A DNA stretch of 64,000 nt from Kribbella steppae (GTDB lineage Bacteria; Actinomycetota; Actinomycetes; Propionibacteriales; Kribbellaceae): positions 295,569 to 359,568 of the forward strand of contig NZ_SLWN01000008.1 of NCBI RefSeq assembly GCF_004342025.1, given 5' to 3'. Of the stretch, positions 1 to 8,491 are shown in pieces. A program made the position numbers and the translations under genes. Under the pieces are notes generated by a model. The model ran no database searches and was not told the origin of the DNA. It saw only the letters and a program-made list of their open reading frames with translations. Position 1 is the first letter of the stretch. Each line of letters opens with the position of its first letter.

Positions 1-41
1 AACGGTTCTCGCATACTCGTTGCCTGCCCATACACCAGTGG

Positions 42-61
42 ATATGATTTTGAAGTCATAT
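42..61. promoter_or_regulatory. Inverted repeat upstream of toxin-antitoxin locus, candidate operator
   Basis: The arms ATATGA and TCATAT are perfect 6-bp complements separated by 8 bases, and they lie about 24 bases upstream of the toxin start. HigBA/RelBE-type loci are usually autoregulated by the HTH antitoxin binding such a palindrome. The role is inferred from position only. Confidence 0.4.
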
Positions 62-84
62 GTCCTGGGTGTCATAGTTGATCG

Positions 85-488
85 GTGCAGATCGACTGGC
101 CGGCTGACTTCAGTGCTTGGCTCGATGACCTCGAGGCGCGAGTCGAGAAGGGAGAGGCGCATGCGAAGCAGTCCTCATCCTGGTTACGGCGGCGCTCAAA
201 CACCTGCAGGAGCTCAAAGAACCACCCACGCGTGACACCGAGACCGCGACGCTCCGGTGGATCCGCCAGTCGAAGCGCCATCAGCTCTGGCGGGTCTCAC
301 ATCCGTATCGACCTGGCGTGGCCGTGCGGCTCATCTGCTGGTTTCCGCCGGAGTCCGACACCGTGGTCGTCGCACTGTTCGCGGGCGACAAGGCGCGGAT
401 CGGCGACGTGTTCTACAACTCCGTCGGCGCTCGCGCTGACGGTCTCATCGACCAGTGGAAACGAGAAGCGTTGAGAGGACGGTCATGA
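85..488 (+). pseudogene. HigB/RelE-like toxin gene broken by a 1-nt frameshift
   Basis: From the GTG at 85 the frame reads VQIDWPADFSAWLDDLEARV, a typical start of a RelE/HigB-type (phage-derived Gp49-like) mRNA interferase. Homology then continues in another frame from about 165 (VTAALKHLQELKEPP, RWIRQSKRHQLWRVSHPYRP, VVVALFAGDKARIGDVFY) to the TGA at 486-488. The downstream frame has stops at 105 and 126 and no good start before about 180, so a single base appears to have been lost near 166-172. The ATGA overlap with the antitoxin is kept, as expected for a recently inactivated toxin. A sequencing error is the main alternative. Confidence 0.75.
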
Positions 489-859
489 GCAGGAAGAAGT
501 CCGAGCGAACGACCTTCGTTCGCGGCAACGCGCGACTCGACCAGTTGCTGGCCCGCCCCGACATCGCGGCCGGGGTCGCCGAGGTCGAAGCCGAGGCTCG
601 GGAGATGGACCGGGTCTATGCCGAGAACCTCGCCATGATCCGTCGTGCCGGGGACCTGACTCAGGTAGAAGTCGCAGAAAGACTTGGTGTCGGCCAAGCG
701 GTTGTCTCCCGGCTCGAGCGTCGGAGCGACATGCTGCTGTCGACCCTCGCGGACTATCTGCATGCGACGGGAGCGGAACATCCCCGCATCGTGGCAATCC
801 TCAACGGCATGGAGGTCGAACTCGACCTCGACCAGTTCCGCGAGCCTCGCTCGGCCTAG
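485..859 (+). CDS. XRE-family antitoxin (HigA-like helix-turn-helix)
   Basis: A 124-aa protein whose ATG overlaps the toxin stop by 4 bases (ATGA), implying translational coupling. Residues 45-105 form a helix-turn-helix (RAGDLTQVEVAERLGVGQAV, then SRLERRSDMLLSTLADYLHA) of the XRE/Cro type. A charged N-terminal extension of about 45 residues precedes it. In this family the antitoxin follows the toxin, neutralises it and represses the operon. Here the antitoxin is intact while the toxin is frameshifted, so it may persist as an orphan DNA-binding protein. Confidence 0.85.
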   Translation: MSRKKSERTTFVRGNARLDQLLARPDIAAGVAEVEAEAREMDRVYAENLAMIRRAGDLTQVEVAERLGVGQAVVSRLERRSDMLLSTLADYLHATGAEHPRIVAILNGMEVELDLDQFREPRSA

Positions 860-991
860 AACCACCCGGTCCTGATCTTTCCTTCGCCGTGCTTGGGGTG
901 TGGCATGGGCTCGACGGCGAGTGACGTAACTTTTCGGGTCCGGTGCGCATCGAGCTCTTTGGAAGTCTCAGACCTCACACCGGGAACGACC

Positions 992-1882
992 ATGAGACGA
1001 AGCATCAGCATTGCTGCGGCGGCCGTGCTGGCTGCTGCGGGGTTCGGCGGGCCCGCGCACGCGGCTGTGGAGGGATCGGCCGCGACCTGTCGGGTGTACG
1101 CCGGATCCGTCACGGCCGACGGTGCGCACACCGGTGGGCCGACCCCGAACACGCCCGGCGGGACCACCCCCGGCGTCTTCGCACCGGGCACGGTGCGGAT
1201 CAGCACCACCTTCACCACCAACCCGAACGTCGTGGGCGCCGACATCGCGGGCTGGGTGCTGCAGGGCGACTCGCTGTACCAGCGGAAGTACTCGATCACC
1301 ACCGAGGGCTCGATCGACCCGGGCTGGCCGAACGACCTGCAGCGGATCGGCGGGGGCTGGACGAACTTCACCGCCCTGGAGGTCTCGCAGTACGAGGCAG
1401 CCGGATCGCCCGCGCGCACGACGGCGTACGGCCTGCGGAACGACGGCATGCTGTTCAGGTGGAACGTCCGCCAGGGAACGTGGAGTCGCACCGGCTCCAC
1501 CCCCGGGTTCGCCTCGGTCAAGTCGATGGCGCTGATCAGTAAGACCCGCACATACGACACGTTCCTGGCCAGCACGCGCGGTGGTGCGCTCTACACCATC
1601 CACGTCCCGACCACCTCGCCGATGAAGCCGGTGGTCAAGGTGGTGCGCAGCAGGACCTGGCAGGGCTTCGAGAAGCTGATCGCCAGCAAGTGCGGCCAGT
1701 ACGGCACGTGGCTCCTCGGCATCGACAAGGACACGAAGGCGGGCTACCTGTACGCCGTCGGGCACGCGAACGGACTGTCCACGGTGATCCAAGGCCTCGG
1801 CAAGGTCCAGGGCACGTACCCCGACCCGGTCTACTTCCGTTGGGCCGGCGTCGCCTCCGTCGACCCCCTCAACGGCGAGTGA
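992..1882 (+). CDS. Secreted protein of unknown function
   Basis: A 296-aa protein. The ATG at 992 gives a clear Sec signal peptide (basic MRRS, then a hydrophobic alanine-rich core, AHA cleavage near residue 24); upstream in-frame codons encode no plausible signal. The mature part contains WVLQGDSLYQRKYSI, YGLRNDGMLFRWNV and STRGGALYTIHV, resembling repeated blades of a beta-propeller/tachylectin-like fold, but I do not recognise a family. Its 3' end overlaps the convergent MocR gene by 52 bases. Function unknown; probably extracellular. Confidence 0.75.
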   Translation: MRRSISIAAAAVLAAAGFGGPAHAAVEGSAATCRVYAGSVTADGAHTGGPTPNTPGGTTPGVFAPGTVRISTTFTTNPNVVGADIAGWVLQGDSLYQRKYSITTEGSIDPGWPNDLQRIGGGWTNFTALEVSQYEAAGSPARTTAYGLRNDGMLFRWNVRQGTWSRTGSTPGFASVKSMALISKTRTYDTFLASTRGGALYTIHVPTTSPMKPVVKVVRSRTWQGFEKLIASKCGQYGTWLLGIDKDTKAGYLYAVGHANGLSTVIQGLGKVQGTYPDPVYFRWAGVASVDPLNGE

Positions 1883-3243
1883 CGGTCGAGGACCTCGGTC
1901 AGTAGGCCGAGTGCTGTGTGCAGGTCCTCGGTCGATGGGGTCGCGTAGCCGATGACGAGGCCGGGTGGGCCGGGGGTTGAGCGGCGGTACTCCGACAGCG
2001 GGGCGATCACCACTCCGGCCGCCAGCGCGTCCGCGGTCACCTGCCGGTCGTCGACGTACTCCGGCAGCAGCAGGGTGATGTGCAGGCCGGCGTCTTGGCC
2101 GATGACTTGGCCGTACGGCGCCAGCACCGAGCAAGTGTGGATGCGGCGGTCGGCGTACAGGCGCCGACCGCGGCGGACGGCCTGGTCGAGGTAGCCGTCG
2201 CGGAGCATCGCGAGCAGGGCCGCCTGCATCGGCCAGCCCGGCCAATCGCCCGACTCGGCGCGGAAGGTGGCGAGCCGGTCGATCATCGTGTCGGAGGCGA
2301 CCAGCCAGCCGAGCCGGAGGGACGGGCTGAGTGTCTTCGACAACGTGCCGAGATGGACGACCCGATCCAGGTCCAGTTGTGCGAGGGCGGGCAGCGGCGC
2401 GACGTCGTACCGGAACTCGCTGTCGTAGTCGTCCTCGATCAGCATCGCCCCGGTCCGGCGCGCCCACCGGATCAGTTCGTTGCGCCGGGCAACGGGTAGC
2501 CGGCCGCCGAGCGGGTACTGGTGCGACGGCGTGACGTACGCCGCCGGGACATCATCGGTGAGGGCCCCGACCCGCAGGCCGTCCTCGTCCACAGGTACGT
2601 CGACGATCTCGAGCCAATGGTCCCGAGCGGCGACGACCGCGTTCAGGTAGCCGGGATCCTCGATCGCGATCCGCTCGCCCGGCTGCATGGCGACCGCGAG
2701 CAGAAGGCGGAGACCGTGGACGGTGCCGTTGGTGATGAGCAGGTTCTCCGGTCCGCACGCGATCCCGCGGACCCGGCCGACGTGCTCGGCGAGTGCCTCC
2801 CGGAGCACGGGCAGTCCGGCCGCGTCGTCGTACCCACGCGGCGGTGACTGGGCCGACACCTCACGCCAGGCCCGCCGCCAACCGGGGTCGGGCGTCGGGC
2901 CGATGTACGGGATGCCGGGCCGCAGCGTGAGGAGGTCGGCCGTCGGATCCGGCCTGGGTGCAGGACTACGCCGTACGGCGGGCTGCAGCGGTACGACGTC
3001 CGTCACGAAGGTCCCGGCGCCGGGGCGACCCTCGATCCAGCCTTCGGCATGGAGTTGGTCGTACGCCGCCTGCGCAACAGACCGCGAGACGGAGAGATCC
3101 TTCGCCAGGTCCCGCGTGGACGGCAGCCGGTGGCCGGCCTGGAGACGCCCGTCCCGGATCGCGGCCCGGAACTGCTCGGCCAACTGCAGGTGCAGCGGCA
3201 GCCCGGCGGCGCGATCGAGGATCAGCGGCAGCGAACTCTCCAC
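1831..3243 (-). CDS. MocR/PdxR-type regulator (GntR HTH fused to class I aminotransferase)
   Basis: About 470 aa from the GTG at 3243 (VESSLPLILDRAAGLPLHLQ). Residues 12-75 are a GntR winged helix (PSTRDLAKDLSVSRSVAQAA); the rest is a fold-type I aminotransferase domain with the PLP lysine in GTLSKTLSPSLRLGW. MocR proteins sense PLP or amino-acid aldimines and often control vitamin B6 or GABA/taurine genes. It is divergent from a PNPOx-fold gene at 3436, a pairing that suggests a B6-related or flavin-related target. The start could also lie 20 codons upstream, but that extension looks non-coding. The 3' end overlaps the convergent secreted-protein gene. Confidence 0.88.
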   Translation of the reverse strand: MESSLPLILDRAAGLPLHLQLAEQFRAAIRDGRLQAGHRLPSTRDLAKDLSVSRSVAQAAYDQLHAEGWIEGRPGAGTFVTDVVPLQPAVRRSPAPRPDPTADLLTLRPGIPYIGPTPDPGWRRAWREVSAQSPPRGYDDAAGLPVLREALAEHVGRVRGIACGPENLLITNGTVHGLRLLLAVAMQPGERIAIEDPGYLNAVVAARDHWLEIVDVPVDEDGLRVGALTDDVPAAYVTPSHQYPLGGRLPVARRNELIRWARRTGAMLIEDDYDSEFRYDVAPLPALAQLDLDRVVHLGTLSKTLSPSLRLGWLVASDTMIDRLATFRAESGDWPGWPMQAALLAMLRDGYLDQAVRRGRRLYADRRIHTCSVLAPYGQVIGQDAGLHITLLLPEYVDDRQVTADALAAGVVIAPLSEYRRSTPGPPGLVIGYATPSTEDLHTALGLLTEVLDRHSPLRGSTEATPAQRK

Positions 3244-3435
3244 GAATGGACTACCTGATTCGATCGGGAATGGACCGTGCCAGCATGCCACTGAATCCCC
3301 CAACCTTGGTCATATGACAGTGCTTTTGGCCGGGCCTTCGGCGCCGGCGGGGTCATGGGGCATCGGCTCCCGGCCTTCCCTCGTCACTCCAGTCGCTTCG
3401 CTCCCTCCGCTCCTCAGTCCAGGCCGGGAGGCCCC

Positions 3436-4137
3436 ATGACTACACCGCTCCAGCCGACCGACCGGACGTCCCTGCGCCGTTCGAAGGAGCGTGCCGCCAC
3501 CGATCGCCAGGCGCTGTACGACGTACTCCTCGACGGCATGTTCTGCCACCTGGGTGTCGTCGTCGACGGCGCACCGCTCGTGCTGCCCACGGCGTACGGC
3601 GTGGACCTCAATCGAGGGACTGACGGCACCCTGTACCTGCACGGCTCGGTCGCCGCCCGCAGTGTGGTCGCGGCACCGGAGCAGACCATCTGTGTGACCA
3701 TCACCCACACGGACGGACTGGTCCTGGCTCGCTCGGCCTTCCACCACTCGGTGAACTACCGCTCCGCGGTGATCTTCGGCGTACCCCGCCTGGTGACTGA
3801 CCCGGACGAGGAGCTCCACGGGCTCAACCGCATCGTCGACCACCTGGTCCCCGGCCGCTCCACCGCGGTCCGCCCACCCAACCGCAAGGAGCTCGCCAAG
3901 ACGTCGGTGCTCGCGCTTTCGCTGACCGAAGCCTCCGTCAAGACCCGCGCCGGCGAGGCCAACGACGAGCCCGAGGACGTCGATCTGCCCTACTGGACAG
4001 GCGTCCTGCCGCTCCGCGTCGTCGCCGACGAGCCCGTCACCAACTCCGACTGCGACCTCCTCGTGCCCGCCCACGTGCGGACACGAGCGAACCTCCTTGG
4101 CGCCCCGAGCCAAGGAGGTTCGATCTTCGGAACATAA
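3436..4137 (+). CDS. Pyridoxamine 5'-phosphate oxidase-fold (FMN-binding split-barrel) protein
   Basis: A 233-aa protein starting MTTPLQPTDRTSLRRSKERA. The block DVLLDGMFCHLGVVVDGAPL, followed by LPTAYGVDL and LYLHGSVAARSV, is the split-barrel flavin-binding core of the PNPOx-like family. HHSVNYRSAVIFG is also typical. It is not canonical PdxH (no PLP-site C-terminal motif visible), so substrate is unknown; flavin or F420 binding is family inference. It is divergent from the MocR gene, its probable regulator. A perfect 12-bp inverted repeat lies inside the last codons. Confidence 0.82.
   Translation: MTTPLQPTDRTSLRRSKERAATDRQALYDVLLDGMFCHLGVVVDGAPLVLPTAYGVDLNRGTDGTLYLHGSVAARSVVAAPEQTICVTITHTDGLVLARSAFHHSVNYRSAVIFGVPRLVTDPDEELHGLNRIVDHLVPGRSTAVRPPNRKELAKTSVLALSLTEASVKTRAGEANDEPEDVDLPYWTGVLPLRVVADEPVTNSDCDLLVPAHVRTRANLLGAPSQGGSIFGT
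4090..4120. terminator. Perfect 12-bp hairpin inside the 3' end of the PNPOx gene
   Basis: AACCTCCTTGGC and GCCAAGGAGGTT are exact complements around a 7-base loop and end 17 bases before the stop codon's last base. There is no T-tract. It probably functions as a transcription-end or mRNA-stability hairpin between this gene and the convergent ABC operon. Confidence 0.5.
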
Positions 4138-4178
4138 GTTGCACAGAGCGGCACCGATCTTCCGGAAAGCGCGCTGGG

Positions 4179-4970
4179 TCAGGCGGCCGTGCCCTTGTTG
4201 TAGGTCTTCTGGGCCCAGAAGTAGCCGACCAGGGCGATGGCCACGCACCAGGCGATGGCGAGCCAGCCGGTGCCGCTGTCCATCGGCGCCCCCAGCAGCA
4301 GGTGGCGCAGGGTGTCGATGATCGCGGTGAACGGCTGGTACTCGGCGAACCAGCGGATGCCGCTCGGCATCGACTCCAGCGGGATGAAGGTGTTGCTCAG
4401 GAAGGGCAGCAGCAAGCTGATCGGCAGGACGATGTTGCTCGCCCCTTCCGCGGTCTTGCTGGTCAGGCCCAGCGCGATCGCGAACCAGGTCAGTGCGACG
4501 GTCAGCGCGATCAGCAACCCGCTCGCCAGCAGCCAGTCGCCGAGCGACGCGTTCGGCCGGAACCCGATCAGGATGGCGAAGCCGACCACCAGGACCAGGC
4601 TGACGACCGTCAGGATCGTGTTGCCCAGCACGTGCCCGGTCAGCACGGCCGGCCGGAAGATCGCCATCGTCCGGAACCTGGCGACGATGCCCTCGGTCAT
4701 GTCCATGGCGGCGCCGACCGCGGGGGACATCGTCCCGGACGCGATGGACATCAGCAGGATGCCCGGGGTGAGGAAGTCGATGTACTCGAAGCCGTTGCCC
4801 CCGCCGAGACCGGCCGAGAAGGTCTTGCCGAAGACCACGCCGAACAGCAGCATCATGATGACCGGCATCCCGATGGCGCCGAGCGACAGTCCGGGGTAGC
4901 GCAGGGCGTGCCGCAGGTTGCGGCGCAACATCGTGGCGGTGTCGGCCATCGGGTAGCTCACGGTGCTCAT
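4179..4970 (-). CDS. ABC-2 type exporter permease, DrrB family
   Basis: A 263-aa membrane protein from ATG 4970 (MSTVSYPMADTATMLRRNLR). It has about six hydrophobic segments and the ABC2_membrane signature region (FIPLESMPSGIRWFAEYQPF) typical of daunorubicin-resistance DrrB. Its start overlaps the DrrA-like stop by ATGA, so the two are translationally coupled. Together they form a drug or lipid exporter; substrate unknown. It is the last gene of the EXLDI-drrA-drrB operon. Confidence 0.9.
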   Translation of the reverse strand: MSTVSYPMADTATMLRRNLRHALRYPGLSLGAIGMPVIMMLLFGVVFGKTFSAGLGGGNGFEYIDFLTPGILLMSIASGTMSPAVGAAMDMTEGIVARFRTMAIFRPAVLTGHVLGNTILTVVSLVLVVGFAILIGFRPNASLGDWLLASGLLIALTVALTWFAIALGLTSKTAEGASNIVLPISLLLPFLSNTFIPLESMPSGIRWFAEYQPFTAIIDTLRHLLLGAPMDSGTGWLAIAWCVAIALVGYFWAQKTYNKGTAA

Positions 4971-5926
4971 TTGTTCGTCACTTTCTCTTCTGCGTTCTCG
5001 TGGGTGGTGGGCTGGCCGGTGACGGCGAAGAACACGTCGTCCAGGTCGGGGGTGTGGACGGTCAACTCGTCCACTTCGAGGGAGGCGTCGTCGATCCGGG
5101 ACAGCAGCGCTCGCAGCGTGTGCACGCTGCCGTCGCTCGGCACCTGGAGGACCAGGGCGTCCTCGTCCCGGGACGCGGACGGCAGGACCTGGCCGGCCAA
5201 TGCGAACTCCTCCGGCGCGGTGAACCGAAGCCGGATGTGCCCGCCTGGCACCCTCCGTTTCAGCTGCTCCGGGGTGCCTTGGGCAACCAATCGGCCCTGA
5301 TCCAGTACGGCGATCTGATCGGCGAGCTGGTCCGCCTCCTCCAGGTACTGCGTGGTGAGGAGGACGGTGACACCGCCGGCCACCAGTTCGCGGATGAGCT
5401 GCCACATGCTGTGCCGGCTCCGCGGGTCCAGACCAGTGGTCGGCTCGTCCAGGAAGATGATCCGCGGGCTGCCGACCAACGTCATGGCCAGGTCGAGCCG
5501 GCGCTTCATCCCGCCGGAGTACGTCATGGCCATCTTCTTGCCGGCCTCGACCAGGTCGAACTGCTCCAGCAGCTCGGCTGCCCGGCGGCGTCCTTCGCTC
5601 CGGCCGAGGTGGTAGAGGTCGGCCATCATGATTAGGTTCTCCTGGCCGGTGAGCAGGCCGTCGACCGCGGAGAACTGGCCGGTGACGCCGATCGCGGCGC
5701 GCACCGCCTCCGGGTCCTGGTTCAGGTCGTGGCCGGCCACCCGGATCTCGCCGGCGTCGGCGGTGATCAGGGTGGACAGGATCTGCACCGCGGTGGTCTT
5801 GCCGGCGCCGTTCGGGCCGAGCAGCGCAAAGATGGTGCCTTCGGCAACGTTCAGGTCGATGCCGTCGAGTACGAGCTTGTCGCCGTACGACTTGTGCAGA
5901 CCGCGCACGTCAATTGCTGATGACAT
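4967..5926 (-). CDS. ABC exporter ATP-binding protein, DrrA family
   Basis: A 319-aa ATPase. Walker A is GPNGAGKTT (about residues 36-44), the signature is YSGGMKRRLDLAMTL, Walker B is IIFLDEPTTGLDPRSR and the switch is TTQYLEEADQLAD. The C-terminal roughly 90 residues match the DrrA-type accessory domain (DUF4162-like). It powers the adjacent permease (4-bp overlap). Spacing to the upstream EXLDI gene is 144 bp with a stem-loop in between. Confidence 0.92.
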   Translation of the reverse strand: MSSAIDVRGLHKSYGDKLVLDGIDLNVAEGTIFALLGPNGAGKTTAVQILSTLITADAGEIRVAGHDLNQDPEAVRAAIGVTGQFSAVDGLLTGQENLIMMADLYHLGRSEGRRRAAELLEQFDLVEAGKKMAMTYSGGMKRRLDLAMTLVGSPRIIFLDEPTTGLDPRSRHSMWQLIRELVAGGVTVLLTTQYLEEADQLADQIAVLDQGRLVAQGTPEQLKRRVPGGHIRLRFTAPEEFALAGQVLPSASRDEDALVLQVPSDGSVHTLRALLSRIDDASLEVDELTVHTPDLDDVFFAVTGQPTTHENAEEKVTNK

Positions 5927-6005
5927 GGGTTCCTCGCTTGTTTTCGGGCAGGGTGAACCTGGCCCAGGTGGCCTAATGGGTTGGGGAGGAGAGATTCAGG
6001 GCGTG

Positions 6006-6043
6006 CTGATCCAGCCGAGCCGCCGGCGCGGTCGGTGGATCAG
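6006..6043 (-). terminator. Stem-loop between EXLDI gene and drrA-like gene, possible attenuator
   Basis: CTGATCCAGCCGA (6006-6018) pairs with TCGGTGGATCAG (6032-6043) with one bulged base, and the GC-rich loop can itself pair. It lacks a T-tract, so a processing or attenuation hairpin is as likely as a terminator. It would lower exporter expression relative to the first gene. Confidence 0.4.
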
Positions 6044-6070
6044 GGCTGTGCTGTTAGCGGTGGTGGTGGA

Positions 6071-6595
6071 TCAGATGTCGAGGTCCTCCACCGCGGGCTG
6101 TTTGTCGGCTTCCTCGACCAGTCCGTAGAGGTCCTCCGGGATCAGGTCACGCATTTCCTCGACCGAGTCCACGACCTGCAGGGTCGCCTCGCCCTGCGCC
6201 ATGCTCCAGGACTGGTCGGTGCTCCAGTTGCCGATCCAGCTGCGCCAGCCGCTGAGGTACTCCTCCTCGCTGGCACCCTGGACGTACTGGTTACGGCGGT
6301 CCGCGTGCAGGACGAACTTTCCGCTGCGGCTGCGGTAGATCTTGAACGCTTCGTACCCGTGCTTACTGGAGCGGCCGCCTTCGGCGAGCAGTACGCCGGA
6401 GAACCGCTGCTTGCGGCCGGTCCCCCGGCCAACCCGCACGGTGATCTCGTCGTACCCCTCGAGTCGGCCTTCCTCCAGCTCGACGTACTTGCGCAGCGCG
6501 ATGGAGATCGCCGAGGACAGGTTCCCGGCGAGCTCCTGCGCCTTCTTGTACAGCGGCAGGTCGTCGTCCGACACGTAGATCGTCTTGTTGGGCAT
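6071..6595 (-). CDS. EXLDI family protein (ribbon-helix-helix-like N-terminus)
   Basis: A 174-aa protein ending in VEDLDI, the C-terminal E-x-L-D-I signature for which the family (TIGR04342) is named. The N-terminus (MPNKTIYVSDDDLPLYKKA, then SSAISIALRKYVE) looks like a ribbon-helix-helix DNA-binding region; the middle has WRSWIGNWSTDQSW. Members commonly precede DrrAB-type exporters, as here. A strong SD (GGAGGAG) lies 9 bases upstream, buried in a 13-bp inverted repeat. I infer a repressor or sensor of the exporter operon; biochemical function is not established. Confidence 0.85.
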   Translation of the reverse strand: MPNKTIYVSDDDLPLYKKAQELAGNLSSAISIALRKYVELEEGRLEGYDEITVRVGRGTGRKQRFSGVLLAEGGRSSKHGYEAFKIYRSRSGKFVLHADRRNQYVQGASEEEYLSGWRSWIGNWSTDQSWSMAQGEATLQVVDSVEEMRDLIPEDLYGLVEEADKQPAVEDLDI

Positions 6596-6603
6596 CGTCT
6601 TGT

Positions 6604-6664
6604 CTCCTCCTACGTAGAACTATACGTAGGAGGAGCGAAGATGTCTACATATATCTCTACGTAG
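6604..6664. promoter_or_regulatory. CTACGTAG operator cluster and RBS-sequestering 13-bp inverted repeat
   Basis: CTCCTCCTACGTA (6604-6616) and TACGTAGGAGGAG (6623-6635) are perfect complements around GAACTA. The left arm, read on the minus strand, is the ribosome-binding site of the EXLDI gene. The palindrome CTACGTAG occurs at 6610-6617 and again at 6657-6664. This could be a protein operator, an RNA hairpin hiding the SD, or both. Confidence 0.6.
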
Positions 6665-6672
6665 ACGTGGCC

Positions 6673-7281
6673 TCAGCTGGGTGAGTAGAGCCAGGGCTGC
6701 TTGAGGTCGAAGAACGTGGGCGGGCCGGAGGACAGCGACTGCATCTCGTCCATCTGCGCCTGCAGCTCCGGTGGCGGCGTCTTCTGCTCGCCCTCGCGGG
6801 CCTCGGCCTCGCTGGTGAAGTACATGGCCATCGTGTAGTCGCCCTCGCCGTACATCGCGGCCACACTGCCGATGACGTCGGGCCGGAAGTCCGCCCACAG
6901 CTCCGAGTCCTGGCCCATCAGCTCGCGAGCACGCTCCGGGTTGTTGCCCGCACCCTGCATGACCTGCACGAAGCCGGCCGCGTCGGGCTCGCCCTGGACG
7001 TCGACCACTACGTCGTCGCTGTCGTGGAAGCTGGCGTCACCGCTGAGCACCGACGAGAACTCGTGCCACCACTTGTCCTGAGCGGGTGATTCGCTGTTCC
7101 GGCGGGCGGCTTCGGCGGACTCGAACCGCGCCAGCGCGATGAACCGCCCGTCCTCGGTGACACCGGCGGTGGTCCCCAGCCAGCCGGTCGCCTCGGGTGC
7201 CAGTTCCTCCACCCACCGGTCGAGCGCGGCGTGCGCCTGAGCTGCGTCTGTTACCTGTCCCTGAATGACCTGAACGAACAT
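6673..7281 (-). CDS. Duplicated ABM-like (dimeric alpha/beta barrel) protein
   Basis: A 202-aa protein with two related halves: MFVQVIQGQVTDAAQAHAAL at the start and GFVQVMQGAGNNPERARELM near residue 103, each followed by strand patterns such as GRFIALARFESAEAARR and DYTMAMYFTSEAEAREG. This is an antibiotic-biosynthesis-monooxygenase-like ferredoxin fold repeated in tandem, so one chain probably forms one barrel. No catalytic residues are recognised. It lies upstream of the EXLDI operon on the same strand, 77 bp from it, with the operator cluster in between. Confidence 0.7.
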   Translation of the reverse strand: MFVQVIQGQVTDAAQAHAALDRWVEELAPEATGWLGTTAGVTEDGRFIALARFESAEAARRNSESPAQDKWWHEFSSVLSGDASFHDSDDVVVDVQGEPDAAGFVQVMQGAGNNPERARELMGQDSELWADFRPDVIGSVAAMYGEGDYTMAMYFTSEAEAREGEQKTPPPELQAQMDEMQSLSSGPPTFFDLKQPWLYSPS

Positions 7282-7325
7282 GGTGACCCTCCCCGTCTCT
7301 CAAGCCGTTGGTCGGCACCTCGACG

Positions 7326-7931
7326 TTACGCCCGGCTCCCCGCCCCGTCGATGCCCGCAAGATTCACGGCGGTACGGCGGGCGCGCGCGAGCATCAGCAC
7401 GCTGGCGAGGACCCCGGTCGCGCCGAGTGTGATCAGCCGGGCGTCGGTTTTCCACAGGCCGAAGGCCAGCCAGCAGGACAGTTCGCCGAACACCAGCGCC
7501 CAGGTCAGCTGCGAGATCCCGGTCGGGTGAGCGGTCCGGTACGCCGTCCAGAGCGAGGGCGCGACCTGGACGATCGAGGCGGCGGCGAGCAGCGTACCCA
7601 GGCCGACCCGACCGCCGACCACACCGGCGATGACGAGCAGGCCGGCCCATCCGCCGATCCAGCCGACTGCACGTCGGTTCAGGGCGCCACGTCGTACCAG
7701 CATCACCGCGACCGTGCCGGCCAGCAGGCTCGCGGCGGTCGACGGCAGACTCGCGGTCCAGTAGCCCGACAGCATGAAGTACACGAACCAGGCCGCGTTG
7801 TTGAGGCTGGTCAGCGTCGCCCAGGACCAGGACACCCCGGCTGTGTCGCCGGTCGCGCGCAGCTTGACGATCTGCGGCAGGTACTGCGGGATGCCGAAGA
7901 CGGCGGCGGCGATGGGCAGAAGGTCGAGCAT
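7326..7931 (-). CDS. PQ-loop (SemiSWEET-like) membrane transporter
   Basis: A 201-aa, about six- to seven-TM protein with two PQ-loop-like repeats: GIPQYLPQIVKLRATGDTAG at residues 13-32 and VQVAPSLWTAYRT near residue 127. That is the SWEET/SemiSWEET architecture as an internal duplication. Members move sugars or amino acids; substrate unknown. It is divergent from an Lrp-type regulator 81 bp away, which favours an amino-acid-responsive transporter. Confidence 0.8.
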   Translation of the reverse strand: MLDLLPIAAAVFGIPQYLPQIVKLRATGDTAGVSWSWATLTSLNNAAWFVYFMLSGYWTASLPSTAASLLAGTVAVMLVRRGALNRRAVGWIGGWAGLLVIAGVVGGRVGLGTLLAAASIVQVAPSLWTAYRTAHPTGISQLTWALVFGELSCWLAFGLWKTDARLITLGATGVLASVLMLARARRTAVNLAGIDGAGSRA

Positions 7932-8012
7932 GTCGCAAAATTACGTCTGATCCGGCGACGATATCGTGCTAATTCATGCTCGATCGACGCCCACAGCGAT
8001 AGGATTCCTTCT

Positions 8013-8459
8013 ATGGATGCGATCGATCGCAAGATCCTTGCGGTGCTGCAGGCCGAGGGGCGGCTGACGGTGACGGAACTGGCCCAGCGGGTCGGGCTGA
8101 GTGCGGCGCCGTGTCATCGAAGGATGCGGGAGCTGGAGCGGTCCGGGGTGATCGGTGGATATCGGGCCGTGCTCGATCCGGCCGTGGTGGGTCGCGGGTT
8201 CGAGGTGCTGGTCGCGGTGACGATGGATCGGGAGGAATCGGTCGCCGCGTTCGAGGCCGGCCTGGCCGAGATCGAGGACGTGGTGCACGCGGAGCGGCTG
8301 TTCGGTGAGCCGGACTACCTGATCCGGGTGGCGACCGCGGACATTGCCGCGTTCCAGAAGTTGCGGGACGAGAAGCTCGCCCGGCTGCCGGGGGTGCAGC
8401 GGATGACGTCCACCATCGTGATGATGCGGGTGGTGGACAACCGGCCGTTGCCGACGTGA
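8013..8459 (+). CDS. Lrp/AsnC family transcriptional regulator
   Basis: A 148-aa protein. Residues 1-60 are the AsnC-type HTH (MDAIDRKILAVLQAEGRLTV, TELAQRVGLSAAPCHRRMRE) and the remainder is the RAM ligand-binding domain (ERLFGEPDYLIRVATADIAA). Standard length for the family. It binds DNA as an octamer-type assembly and responds to an amino acid. The divergent PQ-loop transporter is the likely target; the short shared promoter region contains CGATATCG-type symmetry. Confidence 0.92.
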   Translation: MDAIDRKILAVLQAEGRLTVTELAQRVGLSAAPCHRRMRELERSGVIGGYRAVLDPAVVGRGFEVLVAVTMDREESVAAFEAGLAEIEDVVHAERLFGEPDYLIRVATADIAAFQKLRDEKLARLPGVQRMTSTIVMMRVVDNRPLPT

Positions 8460-8491
8460 ACGCTGTGGAAACCGATCGGCTCAAACCTCGC

